Below are positions 43,841 through 53,379 of a stretch of DNA of 64,000 nucleotides, in pieces. How positions within the stretch are numbered: position 1 is the stretch's first letter; the number at the start of each line of letters is the position of its first letter. Source of the DNA: Segatella hominis (GTDB taxonomy: Bacteria > Bacteroidota > Bacteroidia > Bacteroidales > Bacteroidaceae); contig NZ_SGVY01000005.1 in NCBI RefSeq assembly GCF_004535825.1, positions 1 through 64,000 on the forward strand. Reading direction: 5' to 3'. A model generated the notes under the pieces. The model saw only the letters and a program-made list of their open reading frames with translations. It was not told the origin of the DNA and made no database searches. Position numbers and translations under genes: made by a program.

Positions 43841-44698
43841 ATGAAGAAACTTTCTTTTTTATCAGTGTTACTGGCGGTCCTTACAGTCGTTTGTTTTACG
43901 TCTGTGGGATGCTCTGACAAGAAGCCGGCTCAGGTGCATGATTCTACATCTGTTGATTCTGTTGTCGCAGATACTCAAACTGTTGATTCTACGGAAAAAT
44001 TGATCGAGGAGACTCCGATGCCTAAGGCTGCAGATGAGCTTTTTGATGATTTCGTCTTTAATTTTGCTGCGAATAGAAAACTGCAGATGAAACGTGTTCA
44101 TTTCCCATTGCCTGTCTATCACAATGATAAACTCGTAAAATCGATAGGAAAACGGGCTTGGAAAATGGAGCATTTCTTCATGCATCAGGATTATTACACC
44201 TTGATTTTTGATAATCAGAAGCAGATGAATCTGGTGAAGGATACTGCTATCGATCATGTAGTCGTAGAAAAGGTGTTCTATGCCAAGAAAAAGGTGCAGC
44301 AGTTCCTCTTCAATCGCATCAATGGTGAGTGGATGATGACTTCTATCAATTATAAGCCTATGTACTCCAACATGAATGCCAGTTTCTTGAAGTTCTATGG
44401 ACATTTTGCAACGGATTCTGCTTTCCAGGCTAAACATCTCCACAATCCTGTGAAATTTGTTGGTCCAGATCCGGATGATGATTTCAGTACCATGAGTGGT
44501 GATATTGAACCGGAAACCTGGCCAGCCTTTGCTCCGCAATTGCCTCATGGAATGATATACAATATTATATATGGACAGAAATATGCTGAGAGCAATCAGA
44601 AAATCTTTGTGATACGTGGCATTGCAAATGGAATGGAAACAATATTGACTTTCAAGCGTATTCATGGAAAATGGATGCTTATCAAACTTAATATGTAA
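43841..44698 (+). CDS. DUF4348 lipoprotein
   Basis: 285 residues. Signal peptide and lipobox at FTSVGC (Cys24), then a Ser/Thr/Asp-rich linker (about 25-60). The mature domain (FDDFVFNFAANRKLQMKRVHFPLP onward) resembles DUF4348, an uncharacterised Bacteroidetes family. It is thus envelope-anchored. It lies six bases before murB and shares its promoter, hinting at a cell-wall-related job, without direct evidence. Confidence 0.83.
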   Translation: MKKLSFLSVLLAVLTVVCFTSVGCSDKKPAQVHDSTSVDSVVADTQTVDSTEKLIEETPMPKAADELFDDFVFNFAANRKLQMKRVHFPLPVYHNDKLVKSIGKRAWKMEHFFMHQDYYTLIFDNQKQMNLVKDTAIDHVVVEKVFYAKKKVQQFLFNRINGEWMMTSINYKPMYSNMNASFLKFYGHFATDSAFQAKHLHNPVKFVGPDPDDDFSTMSGDIEPETWPAFAPQLPHGMIYNIIYGQKYAESNQKIFVIRGIANGMETILTFKRIHGKWMLIKLNM

Positions 44699-44704
44699 TA
44701 CAGA

Positions 44705-45796
44705 ATGAAGGATATTAAAGATTATAGCCTCTTGGCTCACAATACTTTTGGCATAGCTGCTACTTGCCGTCGTTTTCTGGAATATGCTTCTGTAGAGGAT
44801 GCGAGAAAGGTGGCTGAGATGCTTACAGAGCAAGATCAGCCTGTTTTGATTATCGGAAGTGGTAGTAACCTGCTTTTGACGGGTGATTATCCCGCTACGG
44901 TCATCCACTCTTCCATCTTGGGAATTCGTGCCATTGATAGGCAGGAACTCCTGAATGAAGGATGGATTACTGCTGCAGATGTAACTGCTGAAAAGACGAT
45001 GGACTCTCTTGCTTCTCAAGAGGATGAAATCTTCGTAGAGTGCGGAAGCGGCGTTGTCTTTGATGATTTTGTTGCATATTGTGTTGAACATGGTTACTAT
45101 GGTGCCGAGAATCTGTCGATTATTCCTGGTGAGGTGGGAGCCAGTGCGGTGCAGAACATAGGTGCTTATGGTGTTGAGGCAAAGGATATCATTTATAAGG
45201 TAGAGGCTGTTGAACTCTCTACGGGTAAGATTGTAAAATTTGATAATTCCGACTGCGAGTATAGTTATCGCCAGAGTAAATTCAAGAAGGAATGGCGTGA
45301 TAAGTACTTGATTACCCGTGTGGTATATCGTCTGTCAAAGACCTATACTCCAGACCTTGACTATGGAAATATCCGCAGTTCTTTGGCAGAAAAAGGTATT
45401 TCTAATCCTACGGCAAAGCAGTTGCGAGAAGTCATCATAGATATTCGCAATGCAAAATTGCCGGATCCGAAGATTCAGGGCAATGCGGGTAGTTTCTTTA
45501 TGAATCCTATCGTGGATAAGACTAAGTATGAGGAATTGGTATCGCTTTATCCGAACATGCCTCATTATACGATAGATGCATGTCATGAGAAAATTCCTGC
45601 AGGATGGATGATTGATCAGTGTGGATGGAAAGGTAAGAGTCTTGGGCCTGCTGGTGTTCATGATAAGCAGGCGCTTGTCTTGGTAAATCGAGGTGGTGCT
45701 AAGGGACAGGATGTGGTCAGGTTGTGTAAGGCTATTCAGGATGATGTCTTTCATAAGTTTGGCATTGAGATTCACCCTGAGGTAAATATTAAATAA
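44705..45796 (+). CDS. murB: UDP-N-acetylenolpyruvoylglucosamine reductase
   Basis: 363 residues. FAD-binding loop IIGSGSNLLLTGDYPATVI, later GAYGVEAKDI, NAGSFFMNP and AGWMIDQCGWKG, the MurB set. The long form with an extra loop (as in E. coli type I) fits the length. It reduces UDP-GlcNAc-enolpyruvate to UDP-MurNAc. Second gene in the DUF4348-murB-MBL operon. Confidence 0.95.
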   Translation: MKDIKDYSLLAHNTFGIAATCRRFLEYASVEDARKVAEMLTEQDQPVLIIGSGSNLLLTGDYPATVIHSSILGIRAIDRQELLNEGWITAADVTAEKTMDSLASQEDEIFVECGSGVVFDDFVAYCVEHGYYGAENLSIIPGEVGASAVQNIGAYGVEAKDIIYKVEAVELSTGKIVKFDNSDCEYSYRQSKFKKEWRDKYLITRVVYRLSKTYTPDLDYGNIRSSLAEKGISNPTAKQLREVIIDIRNAKLPDPKIQGNAGSFFMNPIVDKTKYEELVSLYPNMPHYTIDACHEKIPAGWMIDQCGWKGKSLGPAGVHDKQALVLVNRGGAKGQDVVRLCKAIQDDVFHKFGIEIHPEVNIK

Positions 45797-45807
45797 AGAG
45801 TTGTCTC

Positions 45808-46593
45808 ATGAATAGTAAGCTAAAGATAACTTTATTGGGAACAGGAACATCAAGTGGTGTTCCTGTTTTGGGATGTTATTGTGAGGTCTGCAGAAGCCAG
45901 AATCCAAAGGATAAGAGGTTTCGCTGTGCAGTATTGGTAGAAACGGATCATACCCGGATACTGATAGATGCAGGTCCTGATATTCGCATGCAACTTCTCC
46001 GTGTTCCTTTCCGTAAGTTAGATGGGGTGCTGATTACTCATATCCATTATGATCATGTAGGAGGAATGGATGACTTGCGCGGTTTCTGTAAGTTTGGAGA
46101 TATTCAGGTTTATGGTGACGGGTTGGTTACTTCCACTTTGCCCCATACCATGCCTTACTGTTTCCCTGCTAATCCTGAACTCCTTTATCCCGGTGCTCCA
46201 AAATTATCGCTGCATACCATAGAGCCTCATCGTGAATATACGATAGGGGATATCTCCTACATGCCAATTAGGGTAATGCATGATAAAATGCCTATTTTGG
46301 GCTATCGTTTCGGAAAGTTTGCCTATATCACGGATATGAAGTCGATGGATGATGAAGAATATACTTATCTGGAAGGGGTAGAGGTACTGGTAATCAATGC
46401 GTTGCGTTTTGAGAAGCCTCATCACAGTCATCAGCTGGTAGATGATGCCATCCGTGTGGCAAGGCGCATAGGAGCCAGACAGGTTTATCTTACTCATGTA
46501 ACTCACCAGATTGGCTTATACGAAAAAGCCAACAGACGACTGCCTGCTGGCTTCAAGTTTGCTTATGATACTCAAGTGATAGAAATCCATTAA
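45808..46593 (+). CDS. MBL-fold metal-dependent hydrolase (PhnP-like)
   Basis: 261 residues. [13 protein letters not shown] near the N terminus, zinc motif [13 protein letters not shown] (H-x-H-x-D-H), later [11 protein letters not shown] and the final HVTHQIG. Similar to PhnP-type phosphodiesterases and lipoate-like MBL hydrolases; the substrate is unknown. Its 3' end overlaps the hisB stop by four bases in convergent orientation. Confidence 0.88.
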   Translation: MNSKLKITLLGTGTSSGVPVLGCYCEVCRSQNPKDKRFRCAVLVETDHTRILIDAGPDIRMQLLRVPFRKLDGVLITHIHYDHVGGMDDLRGFCKFGDIQVYGDGLVTSTLPHTMPYCFPANPELLYPGAPKLSLHTIEPHREYTIGDISYMPIRVMHDKMPILGYRFGKFAYITDMKSMDDEEYTYLEGVEVLVINALRFEKPHHSHQLVDDAIRVARRIGARQVYLTHVTHQIGLYEKANRRLPAGFKFAYDTQVIEIH

Positions 46594-47666
46594 AGCATAC
46601 CCTTGGAACTTGGCAGTTCGAAGTGGTAGATGTCTCGCTTCACTGCCATTTTCAGTGAGCGGGCCAGCGCTTTGAAGATTCCTTCTATCTTATGGTGTTC
46701 ATTTTCACCCTCTGCCTTGATGTTGAGATTCATCTTGGCTGCATCGCTTAAGCTTTTGAAGAAATGCTTAAACATCTCCGTAGGCATTTCGCCTACTTTC
46801 TCTCTATGAAATTCTGCATCCCATATCAGCCATGGGCGACCTCCGAAATCCAATGCTACCTGGCACAGGCAGTCGTCCATTGGCAGGCAATAGCCATATC
46901 TTTCAATTCCTCTTTTATCACCTAATGCCTGAAGGAGACATTCACCGAGGGCTATACCTGTATCTTCGATGGTATGGTGCTCATCTACTTCGAGATCTCC
47001 CTTGGTATGTATGGTGAGATCCATCATGCCATGCTTGCCTATTTGCTCCAGCATGTGGTCGAAGAAGCCCAATCCTGTTGATATATCACATTTTCCCGAA
47101 CCATCGAGATTTACCTTGATATAGATGTCTGTTTCCTTGGTGGTGCGCTTCACCTCAGCGATACGGTCACCTGCAAAGAGAATTTCTGCTATCTTGTCCC
47201 AATCCATTCCGTCTTTGCCGAGGATGAGGCTCTTGCAACCGAGATTTTCTGCTAATTGTGCATCTGTCTCTCTGTCTCCGATTACATAACTGTTGGCCAG
47301 ATCATACTCTGGATTATTCATGTATTCTTGCAGCATTCCCGTACCCGGCTTTCTCATAGGTGAATGATCTTCCGGAAAATGTCGGTCGATATGCTGTTTT
47401 TCAAAATGGATACCTTCGCTTTCCAAACTCTGGATGATAAAATTGTGAACAGGCCAGAAAGTTTCTTCAGGAAAACTGTCAGTGCCTAAACCATCCTGAT
47501 TGCTCACCATGATTAACTTGAAATCTGTATGTTGTACTATGAAAGAGAGATTTCTGAACACGCCCTTGGTAAAGACGAGCTTTGCAAAGCTATCTATCTG
47601 TTCATCCTCTGGTTCTTGAATCAAGGTTCCATCGCGGTCGATGAAAAGCAATTTTGTCTTTTTCAT
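46590..47666 (-). CDS. hisB: Bifunctional histidinol-phosphatase / imidazoleglycerol-phosphate dehydratase
   Basis: 358 residues. The N-terminal HAD domain ([32 protein letters not shown]; about 1-165) is histidinol phosphatase. The C-terminal part (about 170-358) is IGP dehydratase with [24 protein letters not shown] and [14 protein letters not shown], which bind manganese. The fused form is the enteric arrangement and is common in Bacteroidetes. No other his gene is in the window, so it may not be in a his operon here. Confidence 0.96.
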   Translation of the reverse strand: MKKTKLLFIDRDGTLIQEPEDEQIDSFAKLVFTKGVFRNLSFIVQHTDFKLIMVSNQDGLGTDSFPEETFWPVHNFIIQSLESEGIHFEKQHIDRHFPEDHSPMRKPGTGMLQEYMNNPEYDLANSYVIGDRETDAQLAENLGCKSLILGKDGMDWDKIAEILFAGDRIAEVKRTTKETDIYIKVNLDGSGKCDISTGLGFFDHMLEQIGKHGMMDLTIHTKGDLEVDEHHTIEDTGIALGECLLQALGDKRGIERYGYCLPMDDCLCQVALDFGGRPWLIWDAEFHREKVGEMPTEMFKHFFKSLSDAAKMNLNIKAEGENEHHKIEGIFKALARSLKMAVKRDIYHFELPSSKGML

Positions 47667-47710
47667 TGAATTCTGTATTTTTATGTTGATACTATTTTAT
47701 GATGCTTTAA

Positions 47711-47820
47711 AGTGAAAGCAGCTTCATTGGTAGATGAAAGCCTTTTCTTTGGCAAGTGAAAGCAGTTTCATTGGAAGATAAAAGTAGCTTCATTGATTAG
47801 TGAAAGAGCCTTCATTTGTA
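47711..47820 (-). repeat. Five 22-bp tandem units between a membrane protein gene and hisB
   Basis: TGAAAG or TAAAAG begins at 47713, 47735, 47757, 47779 and 47801: a strict 22-base period. Each unit has a small dyad like TGAAAGCAGCTTCA. On the minus strand the first unit encodes the last residues (N-E-G-S-F-T-N-Q) of the membrane protein. Confidence 0.9.
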
Positions 47821-48716
47821 TTTTGCAATTCTTTTTTCTTTTTCTCCAGACTGGTATTTGAACCATAGAGATAGGCATAGGAAATGCCTAACCAACTTGC
47901 AACGTATGTCAGGACAAATATCGTGATACTCAAGACAATCAAAAGTAATGGAGTGAAATAAGCAGGGACTCCAAGCGGGTCGCCACCTAAAGCTCCCATT
48001 TGAGATGACATCTGTGCCCAACTCATGATGAAGGTTGGTATCAGTACGATACAGGAAATGATGCAGATAATGATCGTTCCCAAGAAACCCATCAGGAAAA
48101 TGCTGCCCAGATGTTTGACTCCCTCTTTGTAAGTGCTCCAAGGTTTCAGCTTTTCTTCTTTTTGTTTGAGCATAACATGGGGGATGATATGGGCAAATGG
48201 TAAAGCCAAGATCGCAACGATAACCAATAAGATTATTGCGACAATGCCCGTTACTGCATAAGTCAGAGTTAAAGTTGAATTTGCTGCCATAGCCTTGGTT
48301 GCCATGGCTTGGTAAATAGCAGACGTGCCTTCATATCCGAAACCGATGGCAAAACCACCTATTATTTCGAATATAATATATACGATGGTGAATTTCAGTA
48401 AATTCTTCCAGAATGATGTCTTGGTAAGCCATGTCCAGATAGCAGCACTACTGAGACAGAATGAAAACCATGTCATTGCATAAATGATGGTTTGCAGAAG
48501 GTATGACGTGATGGGATTTTCTACTCCCCAATCATGCAATCCCTTATTGGGCATTCTGAAATATACGGTAATTGCCATCAGAATAGCATAGATGAGTGTA
48601 GCCCACCATGTCTTCTTGATGAGTGAAGTAAAATGGCTTCCGGTGTAATCGTAAGCAGCTTTCATACAGGATGTTATGCTGCGGTTCTTGAATAAAACTT
48701 TAGTATACATGATCAT
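47790..48716 (-). CDS. Multipass membrane protein, unknown function
   Basis: 308 residues with about six membrane segments: two near 40-100 (WWATLIYAILMAITVYF, YLLQTIIYAMTWFSFCL), two at 115-185, two at 215-285. The N terminus is cytoplasmic by charge and the C terminus basic (SLEKKKKELQ). No family recognised. It sits between the SpoU methyltransferase and hisB on the same strand. Its last codons are the first unit of the 22-bp array downstream. Confidence 0.75.
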   Translation of the reverse strand: MIMYTKVLFKNRSITSCMKAAYDYTGSHFTSLIKKTWWATLIYAILMAITVYFRMPNKGLHDWGVENPITSYLLQTIIYAMTWFSFCLSSAAIWTWLTKTSFWKNLLKFTIVYIIFEIIGGFAIGFGYEGTSAIYQAMATKAMAANSTLTLTYAVTGIVAIILLVIVAILALPFAHIIPHVMLKQKEEKLKPWSTYKEGVKHLGSIFLMGFLGTIIICIISCIVLIPTFIMSWAQMSSQMGALGGDPLGVPAYFTPLLLIVLSITIFVLTYVASWLGISYAYLYGSNTSLEKKKKELQNTNEGSFTNQ

Positions 48717-48761
48717 CTTCGTTTATGAATGTTTCCTTCCTTTTAAAAACGTTTTCTTTCT

Positions 48762-49544
48762 TTATGAGAAGGATATGTCTTGCCTTCTGAATTCTGCACA
48801 AGTAATAGCGGTGGCTATCGCCACATTGAGACTGTCTGCAGTGGCTCTTCCTTCCGGGAAGTTGGGAATTAACAAGCGATGGTTGACGAGCTTTGTCAAT
48901 GCAGGAGAGATACCTTTGCCCTCATTTCCCATGATGATAAAACCGCGGTTCTCTAACTTTTGCTGGTAGATGTTCTCGCCATCCAACAGAGTACCATAAA
49001 TCGGTGTCTCCTGAGAAAGTGACTCCATCAAAGCCTGCAGGTTTCCATATTCCACTTTTACGCGGGCTATACTACCCATGGTAGCTTGCACTACTTTGGG
49101 ATTATAGACATCTGCTGTGTCCAGACTGCAGTATATATGTTCGATGCCAAACCAGTCTGCGATTCGTATGATTGTTCCCAGATTTCCCGGGTCTTGGACT
49201 CCATCCAGTGCAAGATTGAGAATCGATGTATCTACTTCGGAAAAGCCTGTAGTAGATGTAGGGTGTTCCCTGCCGACCTGTTTGAAAACAGCAAGAACCT
49301 GTTGGGGGTGCTGTAAGAAACTCACTTTTTTGAGTTCTTCATCAGTTACTTCAATCACTTCTGTTGAGGCTCCAAAGTGTTTTCCTTTCAGCCATTCTTC
49401 TGTAGCAACAAGGATTTCTGCAGGCTGGAGTTCCAGGAGGTCTTCCACCACCTTATGTCCTTCGGCTACAAACACACCTTCTTTATTTCGGTTCTTTTTT
49501 AGCTCGAGTGAGTGAATATATTTAATTTTATTCTTGCTAATCAT
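48762..49544 (-). CDS. TrmH/SpoU-family RNA 2'-O-methyltransferase
   Basis: 260 residues. N-terminal substrate-binding domain (about 1-90), then the knotted SPOUT fold: LDGVQDPGNLGTIIRIADWFG (motif 1), IIMGNEGKGISP (motif 2) and IPNFPEGRATADSLNVAIA (motif 3). It methylates 2'-O of rRNA or tRNA; the exact site is not known. Divergent from the Omp85 gene. The region after its stop has a weak 21-22-base duplication. Confidence 0.92.
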   Translation of the reverse strand: MISKNKIKYIHSLELKKNRNKEGVFVAEGHKVVEDLLELQPAEILVATEEWLKGKHFGASTEVIEVTDEELKKVSFLQHPQQVLAVFKQVGREHPTSTTGFSEVDTSILNLALDGVQDPGNLGTIIRIADWFGIEHIYCSLDTADVYNPKVVQATMGSIARVKVEYGNLQALMESLSQETPIYGTLLDGENIYQQKLENRGFIIMGNEGKGISPALTKLVNHRLLIPNFPEGRATADSLNVAIATAITCAEFRRQDISFS

Positions 49545-49710
49545 ATATGTTATTTTCTATTCTTGTTATGAATCTTGTAATCCCTTTACTATAGGACTTA
49601 TTTTTGGCAAAGTTACATTAAAAATAGGACATGGCAAAATATTCCTCCTGTTAAAGCCTTAATTTGTTTGAATTTTTATATTTTTTTTTCGTTGGCTCGA
49701 TTTTTTGTCG

Positions 49711-49718
49711 TAACTTTG
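49711..49718 (+). promoter_or_regulatory. -7 box of the Omp85 lipoprotein gene, very close to its start codon
   Basis: TAACTTTG ends only six bases before the ATG at 49724, so the transcript may begin at or next to the start codon. Confidence 0.5.
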
Positions 49719-49723
49719 CAGCA

Positions 49724-51862
49724 ATGAAGAGATATAGTTATATTCCGTTTTCAATCCTTTTGTTGACTACAGCTTGCTCTACTGGCAAGTATGTACAAGA
49801 GGGTGAGTATATATTAGATAAGGTGGCGGTTGTGTCAGATCAGTCTGATTATAATGCTTCCCCTCTATCTCAGTATGTACGTCAGAAAGAGAAGCCCAAG
49901 TTGTTTTCGCTTTTCAGAAATCCTTTCAGTCGCAAGCCTGTCATTTATGATACCTTGCAGGCTCGTCTGTCCTGTCAGGATCTGATGACGGCCATGCAGA
50001 ATGAAGGATATATGAATGCGGGTGTTTCTCTTTATACTGAGACAAAAGGGAAAAAACTGAAGGCTACCTATCTCCTTCATCCTGGTCAGCCTTTTCTGAT
50101 AGGAAAGGTAAATTATGACATCCAGGATGAAGGTATCCTGCAGTTGTTGCATCTCGACCAGCCTGCTAATCAGCAGATCAAGCCAGGAATGCGTTTTACT
50201 GTCGAAACTTTGGATAATGAGCGAAAACGTATTGCCAGTTTATTATCAGATAATGGATACTTCCGTTTCAATAAGGATTTTATTCACTTTGCGGCTGATA
50301 CAATCATGGGGCGCAAGGATATAGCTCTGACGCTTCAGTTGAGAAAGTACAAGCCAAATAACAATTCTCCAGAAGTTGATCATACTCGTTATCTGATACG
50401 TGATGTGCTTTTCCAAAGTAATGATAGTGATCGAATCCATCTTCGCAAACAGGTTCTTCTCAATGCGACAGCTATCAAAGAAGGGCGACCTTATGATGCT
50501 TCTGCCTTGCAGCGGACATACAATAATTTCGCCCGTCTCCAAGCTGTAAAATATACGAATATTAAATTTGCGGAAGTGCCAGATACCAATTTGCTGGATT
50601 GTCATATTCAGATAAGTACCAATAAGCCTTCTACTATCTCTTTCCAGCCGGAAGGTACTAATACTGCTGGTGACTTGGGTGCTGCAGCATCCATTACCTA
50701 TACCAATCGTAATCTCTTTCATGGAAGTGAGCAATTGAGTATAGAATTCCGTGGTGCTTATGAGGCTATTACCGGTTTGGAAGGTTATCAGGATCAGAAC
50801 TATACGGAGTTTTCTGTAGAAACAAAATTGGTTTTCCCTCGTTTCCTTGCTCCATTTCTTTCCAAGAGTTTTAGGCGCAGACAGACAGCAAGTTCAGAAT
50901 GGGCTGTAAGTTGGGATTTTCAGAATCGACCAGAATTTCATCGTAGAGTATTCTCTTCTGCATGGCGTTATCGCTGGAGTGAACCGAAGCATCATCTGAA
51001 TTACCGCTTTGATTTGTTGGATCTCAATTATGTGTATATGCCTTGGATCTCTTCTACGTTCAAGCGTGATTATCTGGATAATGCGGAAAACAGGAATGCT
51101 ATCCTGCGTTATAACTACGAGGATATCTTTATCATGAAGACTGGTTTTACTGTCAGTTATACGGATGGAGTAGATGCAGTCAGGGCTAATTTTGAGTCGG
51201 CTGGTAATCTGCTGAATGGTGTCTCTAAAGGATTTGGATTTAAAACCAATTCTCAGGGACAACATACTTTGTTTAATATCGCTTATGCGCAGTATGTGAA
51301 GTTTGATTTTGATTATACTCATCTGTTCCAGTTTGATAAGCGTAATGCCTTGGCTCTTCATGCTGGTCTGGGAGTTGCTTATCCTTATGGTAATAGCACG
51401 GTGCTGCCTTTTGAGAAGCGATATTTCTCAGGTGGTGCCAATTCCGTAAGAGGTTGGAGCGTAAGAGAATTAGGTCCGGGTAAGTTTAAGGGTACTGATG
51501 GCCGTATCGATTTTATCAATCAGACGGGTGATGTCAAACTCGACTTAAATGCTGAGTATCGCTCTTCTTTATTCTGGAAATTGCAGGGTGCGCTCTTCAT
51601 AGATGCAGGTAATATCTGGACGCTCCGCAATTATGCAGAACAGCCAGGTGGCCAATTCAAGTTTACTGAATTCTATAAGCAGATAGCCGCTTCGTACGGT
51701 ATGGGTCTGAGATTGAACTTTGATTATTTCATCTTGCGATTTGATGTAGGTATGAAAGCTATCAATCCTGCTTATGAATCAGAAAAGGAACATTGGTCTA
51801 TCATCCATCCAAAGTTGAGCCGTGATTTCGATTTTCACTTTGCAGTAGGTTTGCCTTTCTAA
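49724..51862 (+). CDS. TamL/BamA-type Omp85 outer membrane assembly lipoprotein
   Basis: 712 residues from the ATG at 49724. Lipoprotein signal with LLLTTACS (Cys18), which supports this start. POTRA-like segments at about 30-310 (GYMNAGVSLYTETKGKK, SLLSDNGYFRFNKDFI, GRPYDASALQRTYNNFARLQ), then a C-terminal beta-barrel with the Omp85 signature FSGGANSVRGWSVRELGPG and a final aromatic strand FHFAVGLPF. Bacteroidetes have lipidated TamA-like proteins (TamL); the usual TamB partner is not adjacent. It inserts outer membrane proteins. Confidence 0.88.
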   Translation: MKRYSYIPFSILLLTTACSTGKYVQEGEYILDKVAVVSDQSDYNASPLSQYVRQKEKPKLFSLFRNPFSRKPVIYDTLQARLSCQDLMTAMQNEGYMNAGVSLYTETKGKKLKATYLLHPGQPFLIGKVNYDIQDEGILQLLHLDQPANQQIKPGMRFTVETLDNERKRIASLLSDNGYFRFNKDFIHFAADTIMGRKDIALTLQLRKYKPNNNSPEVDHTRYLIRDVLFQSNDSDRIHLRKQVLLNATAIKEGRPYDASALQRTYNNFARLQAVKYTNIKFAEVPDTNLLDCHIQISTNKPSTISFQPEGTNTAGDLGAAASITYTNRNLFHGSEQLSIEFRGAYEAITGLEGYQDQNYTEFSVETKLVFPRFLAPFLSKSFRRRQTASSEWAVSWDFQNRPEFHRRVFSSAWRYRWSEPKHHLNYRFDLLDLNYVYMPWISSTFKRDYLDNAENRNAILRYNYEDIFIMKTGFTVSYTDGVDAVRANFESAGNLLNGVSKGFGFKTNSQGQHTLFNIAYAQYVKFDFDYTHLFQFDKRNALALHAGLGVAYPYGNSTVLPFEKRYFSGGANSVRGWSVRELGPGKFKGTDGRIDFINQTGDVKLDLNAEYRSSLFWKLQGALFIDAGNIWTLRNYAEQPGGQFKFTEFYKQIAASYGMGLRLNFDYFILRFDVGMKAINPAYESEKEHWSIIHPKLSRDFDFHFAVGLPF

Positions 51863-51890
51863 AAAGGGAAGGGCAAACCTATTTTTGTAA
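51848..51890. terminator. Intrinsic terminator overlapping the Omp85 stop
   Basis: Arms AGGTTTGCC and GGGCAAACCT around the TAA stop, then ATTTTTG; convergent with a small lipoprotein gene. Confidence 0.75.
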
Positions 51891-52370
51891 GGTAGGTAAC
51901 TGCTTGAGTTCTACTTTCCATTTGCCATTATGAATAGTCATAGGTAATGTGAACTTCGACTGTTTGATGAGGCGGGCTTCTTTACCGATTGTATCCATTT
52001 GGAGGAAATTGGTTATTTCCAGATTGACGGTAGCTGTTACTTCATCTTCATTGAAGTCTATGTCTCCAATTTCAATTTGAGCATCTTCGTTTTTTGCTTT
52101 CAGTAGCTCTATGTCAGCTTGGTGTACGTTGCTTGCAGCATAGCGTAACCAAACCTTTGATTCGGGCGTGCAAAACCTGGCTGCTTTTTCAAAATGCCAA
52201 TTATAATAGTAGGTAGCGAAGGAATCAATGTCTGCTTTCAGTTGTTCTTCGCTTCCTTTATGTGGCTGGCAACTCATGAGTGACAAAAAAAAGAATAAAC
52301 TTCCGCATACCATGGTGGGAAGTATGGGATATAAGTGTTTTTTTATGTATGTAATTACATTTCTTGCCAT
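51879..52370 (-). CDS. Small lipoprotein, NTF2-like shape, unknown function
   Basis: 163 residues. An N-terminal hydrophobic stretch (about 14-33) ends in SLMSC, a plausible lipobox with Cys34. The mature part (DIDSFATYYYNWHFEKAARF, FTLPMTIHNGKWKVELKQLP) has the helix-plus-sheet pattern seen in NTF2-like or DUF4878-type lipoproteins. No firm family. It sits alone between two convergent or divergent neighbours. Confidence 0.7.
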   Translation of the reverse strand: MARNVITYIKKHLYPILPTMVCGSLFFFLSLMSCQPHKGSEEQLKADIDSFATYYYNWHFEKAARFCTPESKVWLRYAASNVHQADIELLKAKNEDAQIEIGDIDFNEDEVTATVNLEITNFLQMDTIGKEARLIKQSKFTLPMTIHNGKWKVELKQLPTLQK

Positions 52371-52439
52371 AAAACTGATGTTTAAATCTTATTAATTTGC
52401 TAAAAATTGCTACAAAGGTACTAAAAAACTTTGTAATAT

Positions 52440-52460
52440 GAGTTTTTTTTGCTAATTTTG
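52440..52460 (+). promoter_or_regulatory. Promoter of the WalJ-like gene
   Basis: TAATTTTG at 52453-52460; TTG-like T-rich sequence upstream; leader about 14 bases. Confidence 0.55.
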
Positions 52461-52479
52461 CATGAAAATATAATTTAAA

Positions 52480-53283
52480 ATGCTGAGATTTATTTCCTTC
52501 GGCAGTGGAAGTAGTGGTAATTGCTACTATCTTTACACTGAGACGGATTCTATATTGATAGATGTAGGTGTCGGATTGAGAAGCTTAAAAAAGCATTTTC
52601 ATAATTATGGCATGCAGTTTGAGGATATTCATCATATCCTTATCACTCATGATCATGCAGACCATGTTAAGTCTGTGGGAAGTTTGAGTAATGATTTTCA
52701 TCTACCGGTATATACAACCCGTAAAGTTCACATGGGGATAGAGAGGAATTATTGTGTTCGCAAGAAGATCGTTCCGCAAAATGTCCATGTCATAGAAAAA
52801 GGGATTCCTTTTACTCTGGGAGAGTTTAAGGTTACACCATTTGGAGTTCCTCATGATAGTACCGATAATGTGGGCTATTTTGTGGAACAGGGTGGTGTAT
52901 GCTTCTGTCTGCTTACTGATGTCGGACATATTACAGAAGAAATGCACGAATTCATAGGTCGTGCTAATTATCTGGTAATAGAAGCAAACCATAGTGTTGA
53001 AATGTTGTTGCAGGGTAATTATCCTCAATATTTGAAAGATCGTATTCTGGGTCCTAACGGACATCTGAGTAATGATGCTTGTGGAAAGGCACTTGCTGAA
53101 TATGCAACTTCTAATCTCCGACATGTTTGGCTCTGTCATCTTAGTGAAGAAAACAATCATCCGGAATTGGCACGAAAGACTGTTGAACAAGTTTTGAGAA
53201 GTTATGGCATCGTGGCAGGAAAGGATTTCGGTTTGGAAGTGCTGAAACGTAAAACTCCGAGTGAAATCTATAAGTTATTATAA
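52480..53283 (+). CDS. MBL-fold metallo-hydrolase, WalJ/YycJ-like
   Basis: 267 residues. Starts FISFGSGSSGNCYYLYTETD, the typical WalJ/YycJ opening, then ITHDHADHVKSVG (H-x-H-x-D-H), LTDVGHI, and WLCHLSEENNHPE near the C terminus. This family is a 5'-exonuclease-like MBL linked to genome maintenance in Firmicutes. Cytoplasmic. Single-gene unit with its own promoter and terminator. Confidence 0.9.
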   Translation: MLRFISFGSGSSGNCYYLYTETDSILIDVGVGLRSLKKHFHNYGMQFEDIHHILITHDHADHVKSVGSLSNDFHLPVYTTRKVHMGIERNYCVRKKIVPQNVHVIEKGIPFTLGEFKVTPFGVPHDSTDNVGYFVEQGGVCFCLLTDVGHITEEMHEFIGRANYLVIEANHSVEMLLQGNYPQYLKDRILGPNGHLSNDACGKALAEYATSNLRHVWLCHLSEENNHPELARKTVEQVLRSYGIVAGKDFGLEVLKRKTPSEIYKLL

Positions 53284-53294
53284 TATGTATGCAG

Positions 53295-53340
53295 AAGGGG
53301 GTGTATTAAGCTGTTAATTTTGCTTGATACACCCCCTTTG
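53295..53340. terminator. Bidirectional intrinsic terminator
   Basis: Arms AAGGGGGTGTAT and ATACACCCCCTT between the convergent WalJ-like and TPR genes. Confidence 0.85.
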
Positions 53341-53379
53341 TTAGAATTATCTGTTGCTGCATGACCTGCAAACAAGAAT

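Noticed and set aside
47711-47820. Possible CRISPR array (regular repeats, 22-bp step)
   Set aside because: Units are contiguous and degenerate with no unique spacers, and no cas gene is present. The same holds for the 63.4 kb array.
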